Shown here in pieces: positions 39,671 to 53,300 of a stretch of DNA of 64,000 nucleotides. Below the pieces are notes generated by a model that was given only the letters and a program-made list of their open reading frames with translations, was not told the DNA's origin and made no database searches. Origin of the DNA: Trileptium ribeirensis (Eukaryota > Nematoda > Enoplea > Enoplida > Thoracostomopsidae); the NCBI GenBank assembly GCA_030248225.1, contig JASANE010020303.1, positions 1-64,000 on the forward strand, in the 5' to 3' direction. Position 1 is the first letter of the stretch, and every line of letters starts with the position of its first letter. A program made the position numbers and the translations under genes.

Positions 39671-40745
39671 GGCCATAGCGGGCATTCAATTTTTAGCGTC
39701 AAAATAGACGAATATAGAACGACCGCTGGCGAGGCGACAGCTCAGAACTTCATTTTATCCTGTTGCCGCGGATGTAGAATACATTTTGTCAATGAACTAA
39801 AAAATTGTAGTTGACCTATAACCCCTTATTTGGGAACTCCACTTTCGTCTGCGTCGCAAGTACATAGCCCTGATCACAACACTGGTCAAACTCCGAACTA
39901 CAGATTTTTTTATAGCAGCGAACAATGCAGAACCGGCTATGCAATAACGCATTTTCAACGTCTAAAATAAAAAAAATATCCAGTCGCCTACTTAGAATTG
40001 AATTTCATTTCAATCGAGAAGCCTTTTTAAAAATATTTTTGTCGATTTAGTCACAAAAGCTGAATTATTTGAATACTTTCTTCACAAACAACAACAATTG
40101 CTTCAATGAAACCCCATTACCCGAACACCGTATAGTATTATAATTATACTTTGAAGGCCGATCAATAACGTTTACAGCTCCAATATTACGTTTTATAAAT
40201 AAAAACGGAAATGTACAAAAAGCAGGTGAATTTTATACAACAACAACCAATGATAGTCGATAATCATTATTGAGGAATGCTATTTCAGTCGCCAACATCA
40301 ATTATTAAAACCCCTTTAGTAACAAATATTGCGCTAGTCCTAGGATCCATAATAGGTTAAGCTAACAAAATCATAGCACACGATCGAACTAAGACAACAA
40401 ACAACACTGACCAAAATTGGTGAAACAGCATAAAACGTTCAGAAGTTTTGGTGAAATACCAGAGATAAGTATGACCGTACGCCGCGTCACCAGACCGCTA
40501 CAAATTCCCAAGTGCTGGTCAAATAACTGCACGAAGACAATGTGACAATAAATTGACGTTAAGCTATCTATCTAACAGTAATTTACAATAATTATTCTTA
40601 TTACCTATGAGTATCCGTTTACGCTGATTACGAGGACATTATTACAATATATTGCTACAAAGCACGGTCTGCAACATATTGCCTCGTGATTGATTCGCAT
40701 TACATCGCCAAATGTATTAATGAATAATTATTACAACTTCAGCTG

Positions 40746-41302
40746 CTAGACTGAAGTTTGGCGTCCGTTTGTATCATCTCCACCAACAACAAGCTTTTGT
40801 TCAACTTTTCCAAGCTTATCCTCCATTTTGGAACGATCCTCGGCTCCGGCCACAATCCCAGTCGCTGGCACGTTCTCCTGCGGCACATCGTATTCACCGT
40901 GACTATGTGCATCGTCATCGTCGTCGTCAGTTTCATCCGACTGTCCATCGAGATCCATCGGCTGAAGCTGAAGAACACTAACGTGACTCGGAACAGCCGC
41001 CGAGTCGCTGCAATTGCCGACATCGCTCGGGGCATTCGCCACTTGCCCGGTCCCATTTGGTGTGGATGACATGGTCTCATTATGATTGTCCATATCTTCA
41101 ATCTGACAAATACCGGACAATTCTCGTTCGTTATCGTCTTCTTCAGCCGGTGGCGATGGTGGCAGTGGCTTATTCGCTAGAGCAGCAGCTGTTGCCTGTG
41201 TCGTTGTTGCCAACGGTGAAATCGAGGCTAACTGTTGTTGACGACGACTGTCTCCAAGTTTTGAAATGCTGCTCGTAAGCTTCTGAGATTGGTTTGAGTC
41301 GC
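40746..41302 (-). CDS. Minus gene exon I: C-terminal tail and stop
   Basis: The exon is 557 nt including TAG, acceptor TTTGTCAG. It starts (S)DSNQSQKLTSSISKLG, has KPLPPSPPAEEDDNE, DETDDDDDDAHSHGEYD, a short predicted helix MEDKLGKVEQKL, and ends TNGRQTSV. The final T-S-V fits the class I PDZ-domain ligand rule (S/T-x-hydrophobic). FAT-type cadherins also end in such ligands, but so do many other receptors. Confidence 0.92.
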
Positions 41303-44300
41303 CTGACAAAAATACGGGCAAATATCGGATAATTATTGGAAGTATTTTGTAATCATTTTACTGCGAGGCGTAAAACTGAATTTAAAGTATTTACTACATA
41401 TTATATACAGATACAGTACTCGCCAGAAATGAGTGCTGTTCGTTCGATGTTCGCTCGAAGTTTGTTCGATGTTCGCTCGATAAATACAAAATTTTGTTCG
41501 AAATGTGTTCGAATTTTGTTCGAGACGTGTTCGAAAATCTGGCGCACTTTTTTAAATTTGTTCGAAAGATGTTCGAAGTTTGTTCGCGAATAAATAAATT
41601 TTGTTCGAGTTCTGTTCGATGTTCGTTCGTTCGAAATGCAACACTCATTTATGGCGAGTACTGTATGTTGCTAAGGGTGTGCACACGTTCAAAATTTTGC
41701 TCACATTTTGAACTCAAAAATTTGACGATTCTTGAACTCAAAATTTTGATGATTCAAAATTTGAGATCAAAATTATAGCTCAAACTTTTTCAGGTAATGC
41801 ACCTCGTCGATGATTTGTTAAAAGAATACCCTTCAAAAGCTTGAACAGTGTTCACATGTTCAAACTCATCAAAAATGATAAAAAGATGGCTTCAAATTAT
41901 TGTGAGCTCAAATTTCGATCAAAATTTTAGTAAGATCTTTGAGTGTGCGGACAAGCTCAAGGGCAGAAGCGTGTTCCTAAGGTAACAAAACCATCGAATA
42001 ATATAGCTCATATTATATATGCATAGAGGAATGAAGCTAATTTTAACCTAACTGCAGTAGTGTGGCTGCTTATAAATAAGCCACAAAATAAAACTCCTTG
42101 TAGGATAGCCCCAAATGTTGCACTACATGCATTAAACACTCACCGCTGAGTGCGTTTTGTGTTGAAAGGTGCATTCGCACATTAAAAACAGCCCGTATTA
42201 GCATTACCGAGAACGATCTGATAGTTCAACGAAGAATATGGCAGTCTTTAGCTAATCCACTATTAGGCTAAAGTTGTGTCACGCTGTGATTCGTAATGTC
42301 TCCGTGTACTTAGAGTACTTGCCACAATTGACAGCTTCCCGCTCGTTGTCCGCTAGCATCATCTTGCTCGTGGAAAAATATAATTTTATTTTAAAATCTT
42401 ATAAATAGTTTTCCGCTCAGTCAATATACCTACCCTAATTTGGGACATCTCTGTCGACCATGTACGTAGTGAAGCAAAATTTTATCACTCCTGTATTTCG
42501 TCATGGGGCAGACAGATGTCCCCGTGTATTCAACGCTGAGAAATGTTGACCCTTCCACAAAATGCAGCAAGGCGAACGATAAAACATAGTTCTATTTCCC
42601 TCGCATTCCGTGGGTGAAACATTTTCCAGCTCAAGAGATGCAGGTCCAGGGGACAAAAACGCCTCCTCCACCAAATGTAGAAGGAATATATAAATCTCAC
42701 CCATCCCATAGTCAAAGGGATAACTTATACATTTCGAAGGCGTCGAAGCTAATACTTATCGCTAATCGCTGTTTTCCCAAAAAATGCAATAAGTACTTAC
42801 TTTCAAAGAACCGCCGCCTCATTCGGGCAGCAGCGTTCGCCCTACTAGGCACTGGACCTCCGATGTGATCAGTGTTCTTCGTCGTTGGTGTCAGTTGATT
42901 GTCGTCGTTGGCTTTGTTTTTTTGGGCCTCAATCGGACTAACCAAGTTCACTCGCGGTGACTGCTTGTTCGGCTGGGACAGTTGCTGACGGCGACTATTG
43001 TACTGCGATTCCGAATGTTGAACCGGAACAACGTGTGCAACCGTCGGTGACGACGCATGACTGGTACCAGCGACGGCCGCAGCGTTTGAGAGCGGGAGTT
43101 TGGAGCCAGTACACACACGACCACTACCGCCGCCGATTGCCTGAGATGACTTGGACGATGATGAGGCAACCGATTCGTTGGTTACCGATGCGGGCGGGCT
43201 ACAAACACTCCTTGGGCCCGCTGCTTTCGACGAAGGTTTATAATGGGCACCAGCTGCTGATGATGGCGGTAACGCTCGATGGCCTGGAACTTTGGGTGGC
43301 TTGTCGGCATTTTCGCCGCGCTCACTATGCAAAGCCGAGAGTTGGCCATCGCCACTATACTTGGCTTGTTTTTTGTTTTTTCGATGAGATCCGTCGTCGT
43401 CGCCTGAATCGTGACCATCCATAGCTCCGAATGACTGAAGCGCCTGCAGATGACGCCGTATTTCAGGACTCGGTTCCGCCAAAATCGATGGCGGCTTCGT
43501 TGCTGACTGCTTCTTTTTACCGGATACGAGCGGGAGGTCTTTGGTAATGCCTCTTGCTGACGAACCGCGGATGGCGACCGGCGGAGCTGTCATACCCGCC
43601 GTTTCGTCTTCATCGTCTCCGCCATCTTCGTTATCGGTTTCCTCCAGTTGGGAAACACCGCGTGGCAGTGGTCGTTGTTTTTCTAAATAAAGCTATTTCG
43701 ACAAATATTTTAAGTAAGGACAACGTACAAAGCTGAAAAGTACATATGGCGTTGTTTTACCATACATGCTCAAGGTTCTGAGTCTCGGTGGGTAGTAGGG
43801 TCCTTAGGGGGGTCAGCTGGTGGGCGGGGTATGAGGGAGGGGTGTGGCACCTGTGCCGCAGGGACCGCGATTGCACGACCGGTTAGCAGAGGGTAGCGGA
43901 GTAATCGCGTAGCGCCAAGGGGGTCCTAGCCTAAGAAGGAGCAACATGAGCATGTATGGTTTTTACCAACTACTTACTGGGTTTAGGGAAGTGAGACAGA
44001 TTCTTTGGAATTGTCAGTGCCCCTGACAAAAAAGAGCTGCCGACCGTTAGCGTCCTTCATTCCTGAGCTAAATTTTGGGCACTGCTTCGTTCAAAGCTTT
44101 TTGCTTCGATTCCGCCGGGAAAAACACGCTCAGTTGACATGAAAATTAAAAAGGCATCAAATCCCATTCTGAGGCAATTAAACTATTTTTAATATTTTTC
44201 ATTTTTGAAAATTGTTATATTCTGAAGCCCCAAATAAAACCGACGGGTGCACCCGTTTCAGCCTAGTTCCCTACAAGAAGATCCCCGGGTCTTGCCGGAT

Positions 44301-47300
44301 GTATTGATTTTCAGCGAATACAAAAGCCATTATTCACCAAACAGCAACAACAATATTACTTCAAAACACACAGCTTATGTGTTAATATTTTCAGATTGAC
44401 AATAGATATCACACAGAAGTGAAGCTTAGGTCCATTGTTGCAGAAGTTGCAAAATCACATCCCAGACTGACAATGAAAACCAGTGTCGTATTCCCAAGCA
44501 GATACCAGAAGGAAGGAGTATTGCTCCGCAATTTGCTAAGCAGTATACCGATATTGTCCATGCTGTTTGGATGGGCGTATTACAGGCAACGTTTTTTGGG
44601 TCCACCGGTGGGTCTGGACCTAAATATTTTTACGTGAATACAAAATATTTTTGCTTGACCCATGGCAGTTTCGGCTTCGGAGACATAGGGTCTGCTAATA
44701 AATTCTATTACAGGATTTCAACCGTTGGTACTTACATCTGTATATAGTTGCTTGCTGCTGGTTTCACGGATGGCCCTCATCGTTTATCATGGCTTGGAAC
44801 AGACAGAGAATATAATTTGTATATTTGTAATCATGTAATAATGTCAAATTGCGTGTCGTAGTTACGGTTGTTTATTGTGTAGAATTTCGTGAAATTCTCG
44901 AGCCAAAAATTATAGGTCTAGACCCAAAAGAAATTTGCTGGACCCAGGGTCCATTTTGAAAAAACCCTGATTACAGGGCTTCTTGCACTTTTAACGACTT
45001 CAACATCTGTCTGTTCGGGATTCATGGATCTCACAGGACGGTAGTCTTAGTTACATAACTCATAAGCGCAGATCCCTGGGTAAGGGATTGTGGGATGCCT
45101 CCTCCCCAAAAAATGAGGTAATCCAACGGTTTAAGCATAATCAGTGACAAACACAATCACAGTCAGAAGTTTTTCTCGAAATAATGCTTATTTTACCATG
45201 AACAACCACGTGTCTTGGGTTAAATTACTTTCTGATTTATTCCTAATCCGCTTAATTAATCATTGATTTGAGTATCCAAACAAAATTAATCGACGGTCCG
45301 GACCGATCCAATAATTGCATCACTAAAAATAAATATGTCACATTTTTGTACAGTTAAATATTCATTAATATGCAGCAGACCCAACTGTGTGTCAAATACA
45401 CTTTTGCCAATGTAGAAATTCAATCTTAGTATGTGAATATATCGTTATCACCATTTCATTGGCTTCGGCCAGGAGAAGCAAACCATTATATAAATACAAG
45501 GATCAAATCATTATAAAATGCATGATATATCTTAATGCTTGGCATGAACTATCAACAATCTTAAACTGTATAATTTTTAGGGCTACCAACAAAAATTAAC
45601 CCCTTTTTTATATAGATTTTTAATATAGTTTCTTTAATTCTATAAATAATAGTTTCTAATGTATTGATCTAGCCAAAACTTCTTAAACTGTATAATTTTT
45701 AGGGCAACCAACAAAAATTAACCCCTTTTTAATATAGTTTTTTAATCCTATAAATAATAGTTTCTAATGTATTGATCTAGCCAAAACTTCTTAAACTGTA
45801 TAATTTTTAGGGCTACCAAAAAATTAACACCTTTTTATATAGATTTTTAATATAGTTTCTTTAATTCTATAAATAATAGTTTCTAATGTATTGACTTGTA
45901 TGCCAAAACTTCTTAAACTGTATAATTTTTAGGGCTACCAACAAAAATTAACCCCTTTTTAATATAGTTTTTTAATCCTATAAATAATAGTTTCTAATGT
46001 ATTGATCTAAACTTCTTAAACTGTATAATTTTTAGGGCTACCAACAAAAATTAACCCCTTTTTAATATAGTTTTTTTAATCCTATAAATAATAGTTTCTA
46101 ATGTATTGATCTAGCCAAAACTTCTTAAACTGTATAATTTTTAGGGCTACCAACAAAAATTAACCCCTTTTTAATATAGTTTTTTAATCCTATAAATAAT
46201 AGTTTCTAATGTATTGATCTAGCCAAAACTTCTTAAACTGTATAATTTTTAGGGCTACCAACAAAAATTAAGCCCTTTTTAATATAGTTTTTTAATCCTA
46301 TAAACAATAGTTTCTAATGTATTGATCTAGCCAAAACTTCTTAAACTGTATAATTTTTAGGGCTACCAAAAAATTAACCCCTTTTTATATAGATTTTTAA
46401 TATAGTTTCTTTAATTCTATAAATAATAGTTTCTAATGTATTGACCTAGCCAAAACTTCTTAAACAGTATAATTTTTAGGGCTACCAAAAAAAATTAACC
46501 CCTTTTTATATAGATTTTTAGTATAGTTTCTTTAATTCTATAAATAATAGTTTCTAATGTATTGATCTAGCCAAAATTTCTTAAACTGTATAATTTTTAG
46601 GGCTACCAAAAAAATTAACCCCTTTTTATATAGATTTTTAATATAGTTTCTTTAATTCTATAAATAATAGTTTCTAATGTATTGATCTAGCCAAAACTTC
46701 TTAAACTGTATAATTTTTAGGGCTACCAAAAAATTAACCCCTTTTTATATAGATTTTTAATATAGTTTCTTGAATTCTATAAATAATAGTTTCTAATGTA
46801 TTGATCTAGCCAAAACTTCTTAAACTGTATAATTTTTAGGGCTACCAAAAAAAATTAACCCCTTTTTATATAGATTTTTAATATAGTTTTTTAATTCTAT
46901 AAATAATAGTTTCTAATGTATTGATATAGCCAAAACTTCTTAAACTGTATAATTTTTAGGGCAACCAACAAAAATTAACCCCTTTTTAATATAGTTTTTT
47001 AATCCTATAAATAATAGTTTCTAATGTATTGATCTAGCCAAAATAACGTATAACCTAAATGTTAGGCTTTTATACTAGCAACGTAAAATCATTCTATTCG
47101 CTCATTTTTTAAAGGTTTTCACCTCACGGTACTCAACAACTTGATTGATGACACTGGGCTTTGCCTACATTATGATCCGTCTCCTATGAAATTGGCGTAG
47201 ATGCTCACACTTAGGTGCGGACATCAAATTTATGAACACTGTCTTCGGGCAGTGGATGTAGCTCGCATCACAGATGCCTACTGCTTAAGTATTTCTTGGT

Positions 47301-50300
47301 ATTTTTTCGTTTTATAATTATTATGCAGAAATTATTCAACGATAACACTGCATATCAAATAATGTGTAACCGGGTCTGGTAACAGCCCTTAGATATAGAA
47401 GATCTCAATTATCATGGCGCCCGTGAATACAGCTTCCGAGCATTCATAGTTAGCGGACATTTTATAAAAATACCTACCTAAATTCAAATATACTACTTTT
47501 TCGTTATAACTATAATCTGATTTTAGAAATTAAAAAGTGTTACAAATAAATATTTTTCAACCAAACTATTGTTTTGTATAAAATTGAAATTTATCATTTT
47601 AACAAACTGATTGTGAGCGCTCAGTAAAGAAGCATGTGTATTTTTGTAAATTTTCTAATTGAATCGATACCTACCAACCTGTATAATCTAATGATCACCA
47701 ATCGGTTGAATACAAGGGAAAATTTTAAACTAGCATGCTGATTTGTTGAGTATGTCACTTCGGTTACATCTCAAATGCAACAAGTCGGTGAACATTTTGA
47801 ATACCAACATCGATATTTACATCAAACTAATGCATATTACCGTCCGCTACTCTTGTTGTACCTTATAAACACACTTGTATATTCTGACAATTAGATTTTT
47901 GACATTCCACGTTACTATTCCTTTTGAATTTTTTTCCTGGACAAATTCAGATTTTTGAACGATCATCTAAACTCAAACTATTATTTTGTGCTGGACCTTT
48001 TAAATGATGAAACTTCTTGAACCTGAAAAGTAGTAACTAGAGACAGTTGAATATTCAGTGCATTTTTTGTCCAGAACAGTGTATGTATCAAGTGAAATGC
48101 AGCTAGTTAGTGTGGAACGGATTGGGTGCACTGGTGGAAAAATTTTTCGCTGGACGCGATAATTACTTTTTTACGTTTTCGACTATCGAGCACAAGTTGG
48201 TGACCAGACTACCACTGAGATGATCTATCCGTTTTAAAATAAACTCAAGCCGGCTTAGTTTAATTTTGAAACATTATAAGCGATGAATCCATATTATCTC
48301 ACTCAAATTTTTACAAGTCAACCATGGCAATTTTGATGTTACAATCTACACTACTCGCCAAAAATGAGTGCTGTTCCTTCGATGTTCGTTCAATATAATT
48401 CAAAATTTTGTTTTAAATGTGTTCGAGAATAAAAATTTTGTTCGATGGTTGTTCGTTTGTTGTGCTTGCATTTCGTGCGAGAAATAATTGCAAACTTTGT
48501 TCGTATTGTATTCGATGCCTGCTCGAAATTTTTGGCGTGTTTTCGAAAAATTTGTTCGAGACCTGCTCAAACTTTGTTCGAAAAACTGATATAGAGTTGT
48601 TCGAAAATAAGTAATAATATTGACCGATTGATTAAGTAGTAAATATTGTTCCACAACCGTTCGTTTCAAAAGGCGACATCGTCATTTTAGGCAAGTCCAA
48701 GTATGTAGTGTACTTACTCTTCAAAGCGTTGATATCTCCGTTCCCATTATCGTCATCGTCAGCCAAATCCACAATTTCATCTTCATCAAACTCTGAATCG
48801 TTGTCGCGATGACCGTCTGATATGCTTTCGTCGTTCGGACGTCCTATGGTCGATGTCCATTCGTCTTCACCGCCGGCGCTGCCACTAATCGGAATGTTAG
48901 TCGAACGTCCAGCCTTGTTTGAACCTATAACAAGCTTTACTTAAAAGCTAGATTAATTACACCGATCGTTAAATGCAAAATGGAAACTATTCATTCGCTC
49001 ATGGCTCAGAGTCTGAGTTTGATCGTTTGTGTATGAACTGTTCGATGCCATTTATTAGATCAATGCATCATAAATCAATCAAACTTGATGCAAAAAGTTT
49101 ATCTTCTGAAGAGAATACAACTTTAACTGCGCTATAAAATCGACCCAAAATCCTTCATTTTGACGTCACTAGTACTGCAAGCAGCATCAGGTCTATACTA
49201 CAACTGAACGAGGCCCAAGATATAGACAATACAGTTACGGAGAGAAATTAAAACAAAAATCTTACACACAAAAAATTCAACAAAAGCTTGCAAAAAAATT
49301 AAAACCTCCGCAATTGCTATTTGCGAATTTTTTCGTGAGCTTAGTATTCATTAGCCATTTGGTTTTTCGTTATGCCCCGGCAATTATTGGGCAATTCACT
49401 CCACAGCGATGATCATACTAACTACATACAATAAATAATAATTTGCCAATAACTAAGCCAGAATTGTACGAAGCGAACGGCTAATTTCACGCTTCATGGT
49501 GCTGAAGCCAATATAGTAGGTTTTTGATGGGTCGCACTAATTTTAAGATTTTTTACTACACTGGACGGTGTGGATACCACAATATCAAAGTCCAGTCCAC
49601 AAGTCTTACAGTTGTGCAGTCAGAGCTCGATGTAACGCACACAAAAAAATTTAAAAATTTCGAAACCGGTCCAATAACAAAACCAATTTATTCAAATTAG
49701 GCCAAGAGTCATAATCATTTTTTTCACAATAACTAAACTTATTGTTACAAAACGGACATTGTTATTTCCATTTAATCTTAATTCTGATTACATTTCAGCC
49801 TATTTTAGACAAGAACCAACTAACTGGATAGATTTCTTATCATCGACAAAAATGTACAGCGAATCATATGTAAGCGGATTAGGTCAATTCTGATTTCCAG
49901 TTTTATCGAAGCTTAACGAAAAACACATTGTCATTTCAATAACTGAATTGTTACATATTTAAGCCACTTTTATACAAGCTGCAACTAACAGGATACATTT
50001 ATTGACTTCGACAAATTTTTTTGCGAATCAAGCGTAAGCGGATTTTAAGTTTTATTAAAGGTTATTATCAAGCAATATCAAGTACCAGTAGCAGTGAATG
50101 GCAGTGGCGCAAATTTCTTCTGAAGTTTGGGGATAAATACGAGACATTTGGGGATCTGCACCTGTAATGTACGTGCACTTATTGCAAACCATGTTTATGC
50201 TTTCGGATAAATACATTTCCTTAGAAAGCTTTATCGATTGATTGATTGATAGTGGTAAGGACTCTCAAAAACAAATCTCGACATGGATCGAAGAAGATAA

Positions 50301-53300
50301 TAATGTATTTTAGCGATAACTACCTTTTTACGTTTGTATAAATCCACGTCATCATGGACATTAAATCTTGATAGATAACAATAACATATAGAACACATAC
50401 GTTAAGGTTAGAACTAATACATATACGATTAGTAGTGAGGAGACAATGATACTCTTTTTCAGACACACACTAAATGAATTACATTGAAGACTGATAACTA
50501 TCTACAATTAACTAGAATTCTAACAAAGTTGGGCTCAAGTTAAATATCCTAGTCCCAAAATGACATAAAAAAATTATATCTTCGATTTATAACCAAAATC
50601 GTTGACATAATCCGGTGTAATTTGTGGCTCGCATTCGGAATCTGCAATGCCGTTTTTGGCTTAGTTAGCTCCTCATTGTCATGTTATACACTACTACAAA
50701 AAACATTGCAGCAGGCAGCAATTGTATTCTTAGACAAATGAAACATGGTAAATTTGATATTTATCGTAATTGTTTGTATCAACGCTGCAAAAGAAATAAC
50801 GCTTTTTTGAAACACCTGGTCAACCAAATCATATCGTGAGCTAAATGATCAATAAAATTTTTCGGTAACAATATTACTGAGGAGAAAATAGTACAAAGCG
50901 AAATATAACATTAATTAGAAATAGCACCTTCTCATTTTCATTTGAAGAAAATTTAACTTGGAGGGAAAACAGAACGCAGAAAAAATAGCTCCCCTTATTC
51001 TGGAAACAAAAAAACTGGCCACTTCGTAGGACGCCCGGGATATTCGAGTATCCCCAGGATATCGAAAGTTAACCTAGGCCATGCCCTTAGGCAAATTTTG
51101 ACTTCCCCCCAGGCTAAACTAGCACCCACAGATATTCTGAGGTATCACAAAAATGATCGTCCAAACAAAAAAAGTTCATAGCAAAATTGAAAACTATTGC
51201 TTACATTTCGACTATTCATGACAATATTCTAAGTAAAATGAAGCTCGGCCTACATAGATTCGAAATATGCAGTAAGTAAATAATAATTTGCAACAAAAAG
51301 AATGATAAATATCTTGCAAATGCTCAAAAAACACGAAAAAATGCAATTATAAAATCCCCATTTGACTTGGGCGGTAGGGTTTTAACCCAGGTAAGCTGTG
51401 ACAAATTCCCCCGCCCAGGTTGGATCTGGGAGATCCCAGGTCTGGGAGATCCCCAGCTCAAAGCGCCCAATGTAAAATTTTGAGCTTGGGATGCAGGGTT
51501 TTAACCCATGTAAGCTGTGACAAATTCCCCATCCCAAGTTGGATCTGGAATATCCCCAGCTCAAAGCCCCGCATTTAAAATTTTTTGATCCTGGGAGGGA
51601 GGCCAGAAAATCACGGCGGAAATGACAAGTTCAAGTTGTGACAACAGTTCAACGACAAAAAAATGCCAAAAATTGTTAGTACACATAACACTACACCAAA
51701 AAAACATGCATTAATAAATATGCACCAAGTTTAATCAGTAGCAGTATAATTGATAAGTAAATGAGAGTTTAATAATAATAAAAAAAGAACACAATAAAAT
51801 ATTGTCTAATATCTTCAATGACTTTAGCCTAAATTTGTCAATTCAACAATGGGCATGAACCTTGTGGCGGTTTTTTAATTTGTAGCATTAAGGAAATGAC
51901 GTCTTATATGGCAAATAATGACACATTTATTTTAATAATAATAATTACTTACATAGTTGGTGTTTGGGGCATGGAAATACAAATCAAAGTTTTATTGTTA
52001 TTTTGTAAATATGGAGTGTAACTAACTATACTTTATTGGCGAGTTTAGGTTTAATGATACGAATGGAATTTTGAAGTTACAGCGATAGTTTTGGTACATT
52101 ATTAAACTCAGCTCGATGAGCTCCATTTAAGCCAGTTTTATGACAAATATTATTTTAGCTTTTTCGAAGTTCCCAATGATCCCTTCCTCTTTTTCGTTAC
52201 CAGTGGTCCCTTTTTTGAGTTAATTTTCAATATATTTTTGTCGATAATTGTATACAAATGCCATTGGAACCGCACTTACGAGCTGAGTCGAAGTGCAATC
52301 GGTTGATGGTTTAACGACTTAGGCTTAGGCCAAGCCTTAGAATTTTACATAAATGGCAATAACTACTTAACCAGAGATCTATATCTATTTAGAGAATATT
52401 AGCTATTACATATTCAAGAAAAATGCAGTCACACCGACAGTCATTAAACATTCTCCACACCCACACCGCCACCTAGCCCGAACCTCGTAACGCTTATGAC
52501 TCGCTATCGTTGGGTAAGGGCAACAATATACTTCTGGAACATTTTGCAATTCGGTACAGAACCTTTACTGTCCAAAAATATAAAAAAACATAGTGTTAGC
52601 TAAAGATTTGGGGTAAAATTTTCACAGCTGCCGTTAAGAGTGCTATAATTGGCTTCATTCTAATTTCGCTTCTTACATCCAATATATTGCTCCAAACCAT
52701 TTAAAATCAGCTGACCCAACATTTCTAGCCAAGCATCGAGCTAACTAAATTAATGATGTTAATATACTGATATATAGTATAATATTTGCGTGTTGCATGC
52801 AATATATTAAGTATATTCAAGAATGCATTAGGGAAGAATATGACACTTCCCTGCACTCACATATAAACCCGTATTTGATGACGGGGCGTTTTCGGCCTGA
52901 CCCCCAGTTTCTGGGGGTCTAGATGCCCCGATCCCTCCAGTTTCTGGGGGAGGGGATAGCTCGGACCCTTTCTCAGGTTTTTGGGGGTGGGGCCGGTCGG
53001 ACCCCCAGTTTTTTTGGGGGGGGTGCAAAAGCAGCTGTTTATGAACCAATCCCCTTCCCCCAGAAAGTGGGGGTCCCACCGACCACCCCAAAAAAACTGG
53101 GGGGGGTCCGACCGAGTGCGGGGTGGTCGTGGCATCTCGACCCCTTAGAAACTGGGGGAGGGGGTCAGGCCGAAAACGCCCGCTTCATCATACACGGGCC
53201 AATCAGTTTGTGTAGGGAAGTGTCATACTCTTCCCTAATGCACTCTTGGTGTATTTGATAAAATATTTAATAATATGCCCGATAGTTAAAATAATGCATA

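Larger units (their letters stand above)
31230..40745. other. Intergenic region between convergent genes
   Basis: No exon with recognisable similarity was found on either strand in about 9.5 kb. It holds two small tandem duplications (34849-35028 and 35218-35305), a dispersed repeat family with parts at 36720-36900, 37480-37635 and 39440-39670, and AT-rich sequence. The minus-strand gene's 3' untranslated region should lie just left of 40746, but I found no clear minus-strand AATAAA close by. Confidence 0.65.
43683..48717. other. Minus gene intron G-H
   Basis: 5035 bp. It holds the AT-rich minisatellite 45559-47043 and, at its 5' edge (right end), the degraded MITE 48349-48710. GC-richer sequence at 43780-43960 has no recognised content. 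The rest is AT-rich with nothing definable. Confidence 0.8.

Noticed and set aside
42957..43424. A 155-residue plus-strand frame, and others overlapping 40746-41302 and 60141-60518
   Set aside because: They are antisense shadows of well-supported minus-strand exons H, I and C, whose splice phases agree.
52828..53258. Pro/Gly-rich open frames on both strands in the foldback element
   Set aside because: They follow from G and C runs in inverted-repeat DNA and have no coding signal.
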